Assembly: GCA_027923965.1 (NCBI GenBank)
Contig: AP026969.1
Coordinates: forward strand, 2,542,001-2,606,000
Reading direction: 5' to 3'
Length of the DNA: 64,000 nucleotides
Source of the DNA: Comamonadaceae bacterium OS-1
GTDB taxonomy: Bacteria > Pseudomonadota > Gammaproteobacteria > Burkholderiales > Burkholderiaceae_C
Numbering within the stretch: the first letter of the stretch is position 1; each line of letters opens with the position of its first letter. Shown here one piece after another: positions 11,839 to 19,686 of this stretch. The notes under the pieces are model-generated. The model was given only the letters and a program-made list of their open reading frames with translations, did no database searches and was not told the origin of the DNA. The position numbers and the translations under genes are program-made.

Positions 11839-14001
11839 ATGAACCAGGCCACCCTTACCCCCTCCCAAGCCCCGTCCCGCCCTGGATTCCACATGTCCCT
11901 CAACACCAAGATCTGTGCCGCTGCCAGCCTGCTGGTGCTGCTGTCTTTGGGGATCACCTCGGCCGCCATCGGGATCAAAAGCAGTGCCAGCGCCGAAGCC
12001 GCCACGATGCTGCTGGCGCGCACCTCGGCCCGCGAGGCTGCGGGTACGCTGCAAACCCGCATCGCCGCCAATATGGCCACGGTCGCCAACCTGGCCGCGT
12101 CCATGCGGGCCACCCGGCAAGCCAAGCTGCCGATGGCGCGGGAACAAATCGACGAGATGTCGCAGGCGGCGCTGTTCAGCTCCAGCGACTTCATCGGCGC
12201 AGCCGTCACCTGGGAGCCGAATGCGCTGGACGGCAAAGATAGCGAATACGCAGGCAAAAAGCCGAACTACGACGACACCGGCCGCTACATGCCTTACTGG
12301 ACCCGGGCGGCCAACGGCGGCGTGCATGTGGAACCCATCGTGTTCGGCACCGACCCCGGTGCCAACGACTGGTACGACATCCCCAAGGCCAGTGGCAAGC
12401 CCTTCTTCACCGAACCCTACGTCTACCCCATCGACGGCAAGGACGTGCTGATGGCCTCGCTGGTAGTGCCCATCCTGGTGGATGGCAAGTTCCAGGGTGC
12501 CGCCAGTGCCGACTTCACGCTCACCCGCTTTGGCCAGATCCTGGCTGAGCTCAAACCCCTGGAAGGCAGCAGCCTGGCCCTGCTCTCCAACGGCGGCCTG
12601 TATGCCAGCAACCCGGATGCAAAGCGCATCGGCAAAAAAGCCGACGACATCCCCGCCGAGGGGCTGGAACGCATCCGCCAGGGCCAGCCCTATGAGTACC
12701 TGGACGCGCAGAACATGGTGCACCTGCTGCAGCCCCTGGCCGTCACGGCCGACACCGCGCCCTGGAGCGTGCGGGTGAGCTTTCCCCGCAGCGTGGCCAC
12801 GGCCACCGCCCGCGACCTGCTGCGCTACACGCTGATGGTGGCGCTGATCTGCGCCATCGCCACCGCGCTGATCCTGGTGGCGGTGGTGTACCGGCTGACC
12901 CGCCCGCTGCGCTCCCTGAGCCAGGCCATGGCCAGCCTGGCCAGCGCCGATGCGGACCTGGGTATCAAGCTGGAGGTGCAGGGCCACGACGAACTGGCCA
13001 CCATTGGCACCGGCTTCAACCAGTTCGTGGCCAAAATCCATACCGTGCTGCGGCGGGTGCACCACAGCGCAGACAGTGTGGCGGACGCCAGTACCGAGAT
13101 CGCCCAGGGCAACCACGACCTGTCGGCCCGTACCGAACAACAAGCCAGCGCCCTGGAGCAGACCGCCGCCTCGATGGAAGAACTCAGCGCCACCGTGCGC
13201 CAAAACGCCGACAGCGCCCAGCAGGCCAACCAGTTGGCGTTGACGGCCTCCACGGTGGCCGCCCAGGGCGGCGCGGTGGTCGGCCAGGTGGTGGAAACCA
13301 TGAAGGGCATCAACGACGCCTCGCGCAAGATTGCCGACATCATCGGCGTGATCGACGGCATCGCCTTCCAGACCAATATCCTGGCGCTCAATGCCGCGGT
13401 GGAAGCCGCGCGGGCGGGCGAGCAAGGCCGGGGCTTTGCGGTGGTAGCCAGCGAGGTGCGCAGCCTGGCCGGCCGCTCGGCCGAGGCCGCCAAAGAAATC
13501 AAGACCCTGATCAGCGCCAGCGTGGCGCGGGTCGAACAAGGGACGACCCTGGTGGACCAGGCAGGGACCACCATGACCGAGGTGGCCGACAGCATCCGCC
13601 GCGTAACCCACATCATGGGCGAGATCAGCGCCGCCAGCCAGGACCAGGCCCTGGGCGTGACCCAGGTGGGCGAAGCCATTCGGCAGATGGACCAGACCAC
13701 CCAGCAAAACGCCGCCCTGGTCGAGGAAATGGCCGCCGCCGCCAGCGGCCTGAAGGCCCAGGCGCAAGATCTGGTGCAGACCGTGGCCGTGTTCAAGCTG
13801 GGTGGCGACACGCACCCTGCCACCCCCCGACCCGCTGCACGAGCCCTGCCCAAACCCGCAGCCCGGCCCCTGCCGTCGCCGCCTGCGCGCCCGGCAAGCA
13901 CCGTGCGCAAAGTGGCGCCCGCCCAGCCACGCATCCAAGCCGCACCCGCCCAGGTGCCCACCCGCAAGGCCACAGACGAAGGCGATTGGGAAACCTTTTA
14001 A
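11839..14001 (+). CDS. Methyl-accepting chemotaxis protein with Cache sensor and CheR-docking tail
   Basis: 720 residues from ATG 11839 (a TTG-started extension to 11785 is less likely). Order: membrane helix at about 20-40, a large periplasmic double-Cache domain (about 45-325), second membrane helix at about 328-352 ([20 protein letters not shown]), HAMP, then the cytoplasmic signalling hairpin with [20 protein letters not shown]. The protein ends GDWETF, which matches the C-terminal NWETF-type pentapeptide that tethers CheR/CheB in Tar and Tsr. A proline/alanine-rich linker precedes it. Cache domains typically bind amino acids or carboxylates; ligand unknown. Confidence 0.95.
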   Translation: MNQATLTPSQAPSRPGFHMSLNTKICAAASLLVLLSLGITSAAIGIKSSASAEAATMLLARTSAREAAGTLQTRIAANMATVANLAASMRATRQAKLPMAREQIDEMSQAALFSSSDFIGAAVTWEPNALDGKDSEYAGKKPNYDDTGRYMPYWTRAANGGVHVEPIVFGTDPGANDWYDIPKASGKPFFTEPYVYPIDGKDVLMASLVVPILVDGKFQGAASADFTLTRFGQILAELKPLEGSSLALLSNGGLYASNPDAKRIGKKADDIPAEGLERIRQGQPYEYLDAQNMVHLLQPLAVTADTAPWSVRVSFPRSVATATARDLLRYTLMVALICAIATALILVAVVYRLTRPLRSLSQAMASLASADADLGIKLEVQGHDELATIGTGFNQFVAKIHTVLRRVHHSADSVADASTEIAQGNHDLSARTEQQASALEQTAASMEELSATVRQNADSAQQANQLALTASTVAAQGGAVVGQVVETMKGINDASRKIADIIGVIDGIAFQTNILALNAAVEAARAGEQGRGFAVVASEVRSLAGRSAEAAKEIKTLISASVARVEQGTTLVDQAGTTMTEVADSIRRVTHIMGEISAASQDQALGVTQVGEAIRQMDQTTQQNAALVEEMAAAASGLKAQAQDLVQTVAVFKLGGDTHPATPRPAARALPKPAARPLPSPPARPASTVRKVAPAQPRIQAAPAQVPTRKATDEGDWETF

Positions 14002-14043
14002 AACATTTGCGCAGGCACGGGCAAGCTCAACGCAGTCTGATTT

Positions 14044-14100
14044 TTGCTACTATAAAAATAGCTGCTGTCGCTTATTGAATAAGCGGTAGTGGCACTTTTT
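14044..14100 (+). repeat. Two-stem repeat, copy R5 (near-canonical)
   Basis: AT stem GCTACTATAAAAATAGC, then a perfect GC stem CGCTTATT-G-AATAAGCG at 14069-14085, ending GTGGCACTTTTT. Lies between the chemoreceptor and ltrA, in the direction of both; the T-run makes it a possible weak terminator. Confidence 0.8.
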
Positions 14101-14129
14101 ATTTAAATCGCCTCCCAGAGGCCACGGCC

Positions 14130-15311
14130 ATGCATCCCTCTTCAGCCCACCCCCATCGCAGCCTGCTGCGCAACCGCCAGGACGGCGGCAAGGTCGAGAA
14201 TGTCGAACTGTTTTTCGACCTGGTTTTCGTCTTCGCCATCACCCAGCTTTCGCACGGGCTGCTGGCCGATCTGGGCTGGGACAACGCCCTGCGCATCGGC
14301 GTGCTGCTGCTGGCAGTGTGGTGGGTGTGGATCTACACCTCGTGGGTTACCAACTGGCTGGACCCGGCCCGTGCACCGGTCCGCACCGCCTTGTTTGCGC
14401 TGATGCTGGTCGGGCTGGTGCTGTCGGCCTCCATTCCTGAAGCCTTTGGCGACAAGGGCTGGGCCTTTGCGCTGGCCTACGTGCTCATGCAAGTGGGCCG
14501 CACGCTGTTTTTTTTATGGGCGGTGCGGGAGGAGCGCGCAGGCATGGTGCGCAATTTCCAGCGCATTCTGGTGTGGATGGGGCTGGCTGGCATGTGCTGG
14601 CTGGCGGGTGGCTGGAGCGAAGGCGCAGCCCGCCTGGCCTGGTGGGCGCTAGCCCTGGCGCTGGATACCACCGGGCCATTGGTGTTCTTCTGGGTGCCCG
14701 GCCTGGGCCGTTCCACCCTGCAGGACTGGGACGTGGATGGCGGCCACATGGCCGAGCGCTGTTCGCTGTTTGTCATCATCGCGCTGGGCGAGTCGCTGCT
14801 GGTCAGCGGGGCCACTTTTGCCACCCACGCCTGGGACAGCATCAATCTCCAGGCCTTCTTGACCACCTTTGCAGGCACGGTGGCGATGTGGTGGCTGTAC
14901 TTTGCCATCGGGGAGAAACAAGGCCACCACAGCATCGTGCACGCCAAGGAAGCCGGTCGCCAGGCCCGCGTGGCCTATACCTACATGCACATCCTGATCG
15001 TGGCGGGCATCATCGTCTGCGCGGTGGCCGACGAGCTGGTACTGGCCCACCCCGCCCATGCCGAGAACCCGGCCATGGTCGCCATCCTGGGCGGCCCGGC
15101 GCTGTACCTGCTGGGCACGGCGCTGTTCAAGTGGGTGACTGCATCGCGCATCCTCCCGCCGCTGTCGCACCTCGTTGGCTTGGTGCTGCTGGGCCTGCTG
15201 TGCATTCCGGCCAGCCAGCACGCCTTCAGCGCCATGGGGCTGTCGGCAGCCACTGCCGCCGTGCTGTGGGTGGTGGCGATCTGGGAATCGCGCTCACTGC
15301 GCAAAAAATAA
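14130..15311 (+). CDS. ltrA: Low temperature requirement protein A (LtrA) family membrane protein
   Basis: 393 residues with about ten hydrophobic membrane segments. The family signature NVELFFDLVFVFAITQLSH is at about residues 22-40, with ERCSLFVIIALGESLL further on. LtrA was named for low-temperature growth in Listeria; its molecular role is not settled. The symbol reflects family membership only. It follows a chemoreceptor gene after repeat R5 and is convergent with the aminotransferase. Confidence 0.85.
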   Translation: MHPSSAHPHRSLLRNRQDGGKVENVELFFDLVFVFAITQLSHGLLADLGWDNALRIGVLLLAVWWVWIYTSWVTNWLDPARAPVRTALFALMLVGLVLSASIPEAFGDKGWAFALAYVLMQVGRTLFFLWAVREERAGMVRNFQRILVWMGLAGMCWLAGGWSEGAARLAWWALALALDTTGPLVFFWVPGLGRSTLQDWDVDGGHMAERCSLFVIIALGESLLVSGATFATHAWDSINLQAFLTTFAGTVAMWWLYFAIGEKQGHHSIVHAKEAGRQARVAYTYMHILIVAGIIVCAVADELVLAHPAHAENPAMVAILGGPALYLLGTALFKWVTASRILPPLSHLVGLVLLGLLCIPASQHAFSAMGLSAATAAVLWVVAIWESRSLRKK

Positions 15312-15317
15312 GGAAAA

Positions 15318-15370
15318 TCGGCCTCCCTTGCTTACTAGATAAGCGTGAGAAGCTCCTTAAACCATAGCAA
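15318..15370 (-). repeat. Two-stem repeat, copy R6
   Basis: On the minus strand: TTGCTATGGTTTAAGGAGCT, then TCTCACGCTTATCTAGTAAG and GGAGGCCGATTTT. Starts directly after the stop of the minus-strand aminotransferase gene, between two convergent genes. Confidence 0.7.
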
Positions 15371-16552
15371 TCACAAAGCCTGGCCCAGCCGGGCAATCCC
15401 CTCTTCAATCTTCTCCACACCCACCGTGGCAAAGCTCAGGCGCAGGGTGGACAGATCCGGGTCGTGGGCGAAGAACGGGGCGCCGGGCACAAAGGCCACC
15501 AGCTTCGCTATGGCACGCTTGGCAAACGCGCCGGCATCGCGCCCTTCGGTCAGGCGGGCCCAGAAGAACATGCCGCCTTGCGGGGCGTTGAAGGTGATGG
15601 CGGGACCCAGTTCGCGTTGCAGGCTGGCGGCCATGACGCGGGCGCGCTCGGCGTAGGTTTTGCGCACCACGGCCAGGGTGCTGTCCAGCCGGTTCAGGGT
15701 GAGGTAGTGGGCGGCGGTGGCCTGGGTCAGGTTACTGGTGTGGGCATCGCTGAACTGCTTGCACATGGTGGCGGCGGCCAGCAGTGCGGGCGGGGCAATC
15801 ATCCAGCCCACGCGCAAGCCGGGGCTCAAAATCTTGCTCATCGAGCCGCAGTGCACCAGCCATTCGCGGCTGCCAGGCACGCCATCGCTCAGGGCCAGCA
15901 TGCTGGGCGGGGGTGGCTGGTCAAAGTACAGCTCGCCATAGGGGTCGTCTTCGACCACCAGGGTCTGGGTGCGCACCGCAATTTCGAGGATACGTTTGCG
16001 CCGCGCCAGGCTCAGCGTGGCCCCGCTGGGGTTGCCAAAGGTGGGAATCAGGTAGACCAGCTTGGGCTTGTGCTCGTCAATGAGCTTTTCCAGCGCGTCC
16101 ACGTCCACGCCGTTCGCGTCGATGGGCGCGCTGATGACCTGCGCGCCGTACAGGCGAAAGCACTGGATGGTGGCCAGAAAGGTGGGCCCTTCAACAATGA
16201 CCTTGTCGCCGGGGTTGATCATGGTCTTGCCCACCAGGTCCAGCGCCTGCTGGCTGCCGGTGGTGACGATCAGGCCGTCCGGGGCCACGGTGGCACCCTT
16301 GTGGGCCATGAAGCGGCTGAGCTGCTCGCGCAGCGGGTTGAAGCCCTCGGTGGCACCGTACTGCAGCACCGGGCCGGGGTTGGTGGCCAGCACGGCGGCG
16401 GTGGAGGCGGCAATGCCTTCCACGTCAAACAGCGCCGGGTCGGGGAAGCCGCCCGCAAAGCTGATGATGCCGGGCGTGCCCAGCAGCTTGAAGAGTTCGC
16501 GGATGGCGGAGGTTTCTACGTTCTGGAGGCGCTGGGCAAAGGGCAATGGCAT
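15371..16552 (-). CDS. PLP-dependent aminotransferase, class I/II (2-aminoadipate/LysN or MocR-C-terminal-like)
   Basis: 393 residues. Cytoplasmic PLP enzyme with fold type I features: GGFPDPALFD near the N-terminus, QYGATEGFNPLREQL, TTGSQQALDLVGK, VEDDPYGELYF, and the PLP lysine in CGSMSKILSPGLRVGW. The sequence resembles the aminotransferases that act on 2-aminoadipate, kynurenine or branched-chain/aromatic amino acids; the substrate is not assignable. No helix-turn-helix is present, so it is not a full MocR regulator. Convergent with ltrA. Confidence 0.9.
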   Translation of the reverse strand: MPLPFAQRLQNVETSAIRELFKLLGTPGIISFAGGFPDPALFDVEGIAASTAAVLATNPGPVLQYGATEGFNPLREQLSRFMAHKGATVAPDGLIVTTGSQQALDLVGKTMINPGDKVIVEGPTFLATIQCFRLYGAQVISAPIDANGVDVDALEKLIDEHKPKLVYLIPTFGNPSGATLSLARRKRILEIAVRTQTLVVEDDPYGELYFDQPPPPSMLALSDGVPGSREWLVHCGSMSKILSPGLRVGWMIAPPALLAAATMCKQFSDAHTSNLTQATAAHYLTLNRLDSTLAVVRKTYAERARVMAASLQRELGPAITFNAPQGGMFFWARLTEGRDAGAFAKRAIAKLVAFVPGAPFFAHDPDLSTLRLSFATVGVEKIEEGIARLGQAL

Positions 16553-16712
16553 GGGAATTTACTCACTTTCGGGAAAGCATTGTCGCCAATCTGCGCGGCG
16601 CGGTTTCGCGGACGTGAATTGCGGGGTTTACATACCCAAAAGCGCTCCATAAATCGTTCAGAATGGGGTTGGATGTAAGCAATTAATTCAAACCTAAAAC
16701 ACAGGACGCTCC

Positions 16713-17513
16713 ATGCCCGACATCGCCGTATTTTTCCAAACGGTCAAGTTACCCGTCATGTCCGAGGTCGGCCAAGCGCTGATCCGCACGCTGAACGACG
16801 AAGATGCCACCGGCCCCCAGGTGGCGGCCATCATCGCCAAGGACTCCACGCTGACCGCCAAGCTGCTGCGCCTGGCCAACAGCGCCAGTTTTGGCCTGAG
16901 CCGCAGCGTGAGCTCGGTGGGCGATGCCATCAGCCTGGTGGGCATGGGCCGGGTGCGCACGCTGGGCCTGGCGGTTTCGATGGGCGATGCGTTTCCGGTG
17001 GTGGAGGGCTTGAGCCGCGCCGACTTCTGGCGCAGCTGCATGGTCAGCGCGGGCTATGCGCAGTGGCTGGCAGCCCACCTGGGGCTGGACGGCAGCGAAG
17101 CCTGGCTGGCCAGCATGATGGTACGGCTGGGCGAGCTGATGATTGCCCAGGTGCAGCCCGCCAGCCTGGCCGAGATCGAAAAACTGCCGCACCAACCCGG
17201 TGGCCGCTGGGAGCGCGAAACCAAGCTCACCGGCTTCAGCGAAGGCCAGATCACCGCTGAGCTGGCGCGCCGCTGGAACTTCCCCGCCGAGATCGTGCGC
17301 GCGCTGGACACCAGCTCTGAGCCCCTGGAGGCCAAGCCCTTCAACCGCCTGGGCGGCATCGTCCACCTGGCCATGCTGCTGGCCGACATGCCCCCCGGCG
17401 GCCCCGAGATGCTGGACGCGCTGCCCGAAGAGGTGGTGAAGAAGCTGCAACTCAACCCCGAGTGGATGCGCGCCAAGTTCCCCTTGCCCGACTCCTTTAT
17501 CCAGGTCCATTGA
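16713..17513 (+). CDS. HDOD domain protein
   Basis: 266 residues comprising one HDOD domain: KLPVMSEVGQALIRTLND, IIAKDSTLTAKLLRLANSAS, SVGDAISLVGMGRVRTLGLA. HDOD proteins are non-catalytic relatives of HD hydrolases that act in signalling, often next to c-di-GMP or chemotaxis genes, as here. Located 19 nt upstream of nth on the same strand, so probably co-transcribed. The 160-nt gap upstream has no recognisable gene. Confidence 0.9.
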   Translation: MPDIAVFFQTVKLPVMSEVGQALIRTLNDEDATGPQVAAIIAKDSTLTAKLLRLANSASFGLSRSVSSVGDAISLVGMGRVRTLGLAVSMGDAFPVVEGLSRADFWRSCMVSAGYAQWLAAHLGLDGSEAWLASMMVRLGELMIAQVQPASLAEIEKLPHQPGGRWERETKLTGFSEGQITAELARRWNFPAEIVRALDTSSEPLEAKPFNRLGGIVHLAMLLADMPPGGPEMLDALPEEVVKKLQLNPEWMRAKFPLPDSFIQVH

Positions 17514-17532
17514 TCTAGGGCATCATGCCGGC

Positions 17533-18192
17533 ATGAAACGCGACGCTATTGCCGGATTTTTTGCCACCCTCCAGGCCGCCAACCCGATGCCGGTGACCGA
17601 GCTGGAGTACACCAGTGTGTTCGAGCTGCTCACCGCCGTGCTGCTGTCGGCCCAGGCCACCGACGTGGGGGTCAACAAGGCCACCCGCCGTCTGTTTCCG
17701 GTCGCCCACACCCCCCAGGCCATTCTGGACCTGGGGCTGGACGGGCTGGAGGGCTATATCCAAACCATCGGCCTGTACCACAGCAAGGCCCGGCACCTGC
17801 TGCAAACCTGCCAGATGCTGGTGCAACTGCACGGCGGCCAGGTGCCGCGCACCCGCGAGGCGTTGGAGGCCCTGCCCGGCGTGGGCCGCAAGACGGCCAA
17901 CGTGGTGCTGAACGTGGCCTTTGGCGAGCCCACCATGGCGGTGGACACGCACATTTTTCGCCTGGGCAACCGCACCGGGCTGGCACCGGGCAAGACCCCG
18001 CTGGACGTGGAAAAGGGCCTGGTAAAGCGCATTCCGCCCGAGTACATGGTGGACGCGCACCACTGGCTGATTTTGCATGGCCGCTACGTCTGCCAGGCGC
18101 GCAAGCCGCTGTGCTGGCAGTGTGGGGTGGCCCGGTTTTGCGACTTTCAGCCCAAAACCTTGGCGGTGGGGTCGGAAGCGGTGGCCGGCTGA
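17533..18192 (+). CDS. nth: Endonuclease III
   Basis: DNA glycosylase/AP lyase of base-excision repair, removing oxidised pyrimidines. 219 residues. The helix-hairpin-helix with the catalytic lysine is LPGVGRKTANVVLN, the catalytic aspartate is in AVDTHIFRL, and the [4Fe-4S] cluster ligands are in CQARKPLCWQCGVARFC (C-x6-C-x2-C-x5-C). The 3' end overlaps the convergent diguanylate cyclase gene by 46 nt. Confidence 0.97.
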   Translation: MKRDAIAGFFATLQAANPMPVTELEYTSVFELLTAVLLSAQATDVGVNKATRRLFPVAHTPQAILDLGLDGLEGYIQTIGLYHSKARHLLQTCQMLVQLHGGQVPRTREALEALPGVGRKTANVVLNVAFGEPTMAVDTHIFRLGNRTGLAPGKTPLDVEKGLVKRIPPEYMVDAHHWLILHGRYVCQARKPLCWQCGVARFCDFQPKTLAVGSEAVAG

Positions 18193-19673
18193 GTTTCAAA
18201 CAGCAGCACCATCAGCCAGCCATCGCTGTACGAGGTTTCCAGCAACTGGAACCAGCGGCCATCGCACATGTCCACCATGAAACTGCGCTGCGGTTGGCGC
18301 CGCCGCTTGCCGTCCGCCGCCCGCAGCCAGGCTTCGACATCGTCGGTGGCGATGCGCGGGCCGACCTGGTGGGCATAGCTGTGGCGCACGATGTCGGCAA
18401 AGCTCAGCGCCTCGGGCGGCACGGCAAACAGCTGTAGAAAAGCGGTGTTGGCCACGGCCAGCCGGTCCGCCGGGTCGAACAGGGCAAACGGGGCATCGGC
18501 CATGTCCAGCCCCGCCAATAGCTGGGACACCCGCAACGGGTCGCTCAACCCCGCCGGTGTGCTGTAGCTGGGGCGGGCAAGGATGGGCGCCAGCGCACCG
18601 GGCTGGGTGGCGGCATCTTCGCCCAGCACCATCACACAGTCGCGGCCCCGGTGTTTGGCGCGGTACAGCATCTGGTCGGCCAGGCGCAGCCAGGCCTCCA
18701 CATTGGGTACATCGGCGGTGAGCTCGGCCACACCAAAACTGGCGGTGACCAGCACGCCCTCCAGCAGCGGCTGGTCGTGCAGGTTGCGGCGCAGGCGGTC
18801 CAGCACATCGCGGGCCGCACTGGCCGAGGTCATGGGCAGCAGCAGGCCAAACTCTTCCCCACCGTAGCGGCCACAGACGTCGGTTTCCCGCAGCACGCGT
18901 TGCAGGGCGGTGGCAAAGCGGCGGATCGCCTGGTCGCCCGCGGCGTGGCCGTGCAGGTCGTTGATGCGCTTGAAGTGGTCCAGGTCGGCCATCACCAGCA
19001 CCGCGGGCTGGCTTTGGCGGCGAAACCGGGCGAACTCGGAGCGCACCAGTTGTTCCCAGTGGCTGCGGTTGTACAGACCCGACAAGCCATCGTGCTGGCT
19101 TTGGTGTTCGAGCACCTGGCTTTGCTGCTTCAGCCGTTGGATGGCTCTGCGGGCAATGTGGCTGATCAAAATCGGCTGGCACACCAACAGTGGCAGGCAG
19201 GCCAGTACGGTCCAGCGGGTGGCATCGGGCTGGAGCTGCAGGCCGAACAGGGCCAGGCCCAGCAGCACCCCCAGGGCCTGCAAGACCAGGCCGCGCAGCA
19301 CCAGGCGCACCCCGCCCCCGGCCATGGTGTCCATGCTCAGCAGGCTGACGGCGAGCACACTGGGCAGCAGATTGAACTGCATCAGCACGATCCACACGCC
19401 GCCCAAAAAATGGTCGGCCAGCAGGTTGCGGCGCTCGGCTTCGCGCGGATTGGCGGCACGCCGCGCCAGCCACCAGGCCACATGCGGACCCACAAAGCAA
19501 TGCAAGGCCGGGCCTAGCCACATCCACGCCGGTGCGCCGTTCTGCGCAAATACCGCGGCGGTCATCACAAACCCCAATGCCAGCCCGACCATGCGCGAGA
19601 AATAGCTACGGCGTGCAAAACCCAGGTGGCTTTGCAGTGCCTCCGGCGACGGTTCACGGGTCAAGGTGGGCAT
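18147..19673 (-). CDS. Membrane diguanylate cyclase, MASE2-like sensor + GGDEF + C-terminal PAS
   Basis: About 508 residues from ATG 19673; ATG 19700 and 19757 are in-frame alternatives that would overlap the upstream gene. The N-terminal ~180 residues hold several hydrophobic helices resembling MASE2 (RRSYFSRMVGLALGFVM). The GGDEF domain carries the active signature RYGGEEFGLLLP. After it comes a PAS-like segment (APFALFDPADRLAVANTAFL), an unusual C-terminal position. Predicted to make c-di-GMP at the inner membrane. It starts 13 nt after the stop of a GGDEF-EAL gene on the same strand, suggesting one transcript; its 3' end overlaps nth. Confidence 0.88.
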   Translation of the reverse strand: MPTLTREPSPEALQSHLGFARRSYFSRMVGLALGFVMTAAVFAQNGAPAWMWLGPALHCFVGPHVAWWLARRAANPREAERRNLLADHFLGGVWIVLMQFNLLPSVLAVSLLSMDTMAGGGVRLVLRGLVLQALGVLLGLALFGLQLQPDATRWTVLACLPLLVCQPILISHIARRAIQRLKQQSQVLEHQSQHDGLSGLYNRSHWEQLVRSEFARFRRQSQPAVLVMADLDHFKRINDLHGHAAGDQAIRRFATALQRVLRETDVCGRYGGEEFGLLLPMTSASAARDVLDRLRRNLHDQPLLEGVLVTASFGVAELTADVPNVEAWLRLADQMLYRAKHRGRDCVMVLGEDAATQPGALAPILARPSYSTPAGLSDPLRVSQLLAGLDMADAPFALFDPADRLAVANTAFLQLFAVPPEALSFADIVRHSYAHQVGPRIATDDVEAWLRAADGKRRRQPQRSFMVDMCDGRWFQLLETSYSDGWLMVLLFETQPATASDPTAKVLG

Positions 19674-19686
19674 GGGCAGTACCGCG

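Noticed and set aside
11740..13938. 732-codon open frame antisense to the first chemoreceptor
   Set aside because: No recognisable domain, low-complexity composition, wholly inside a clear receptor gene on the other strand.
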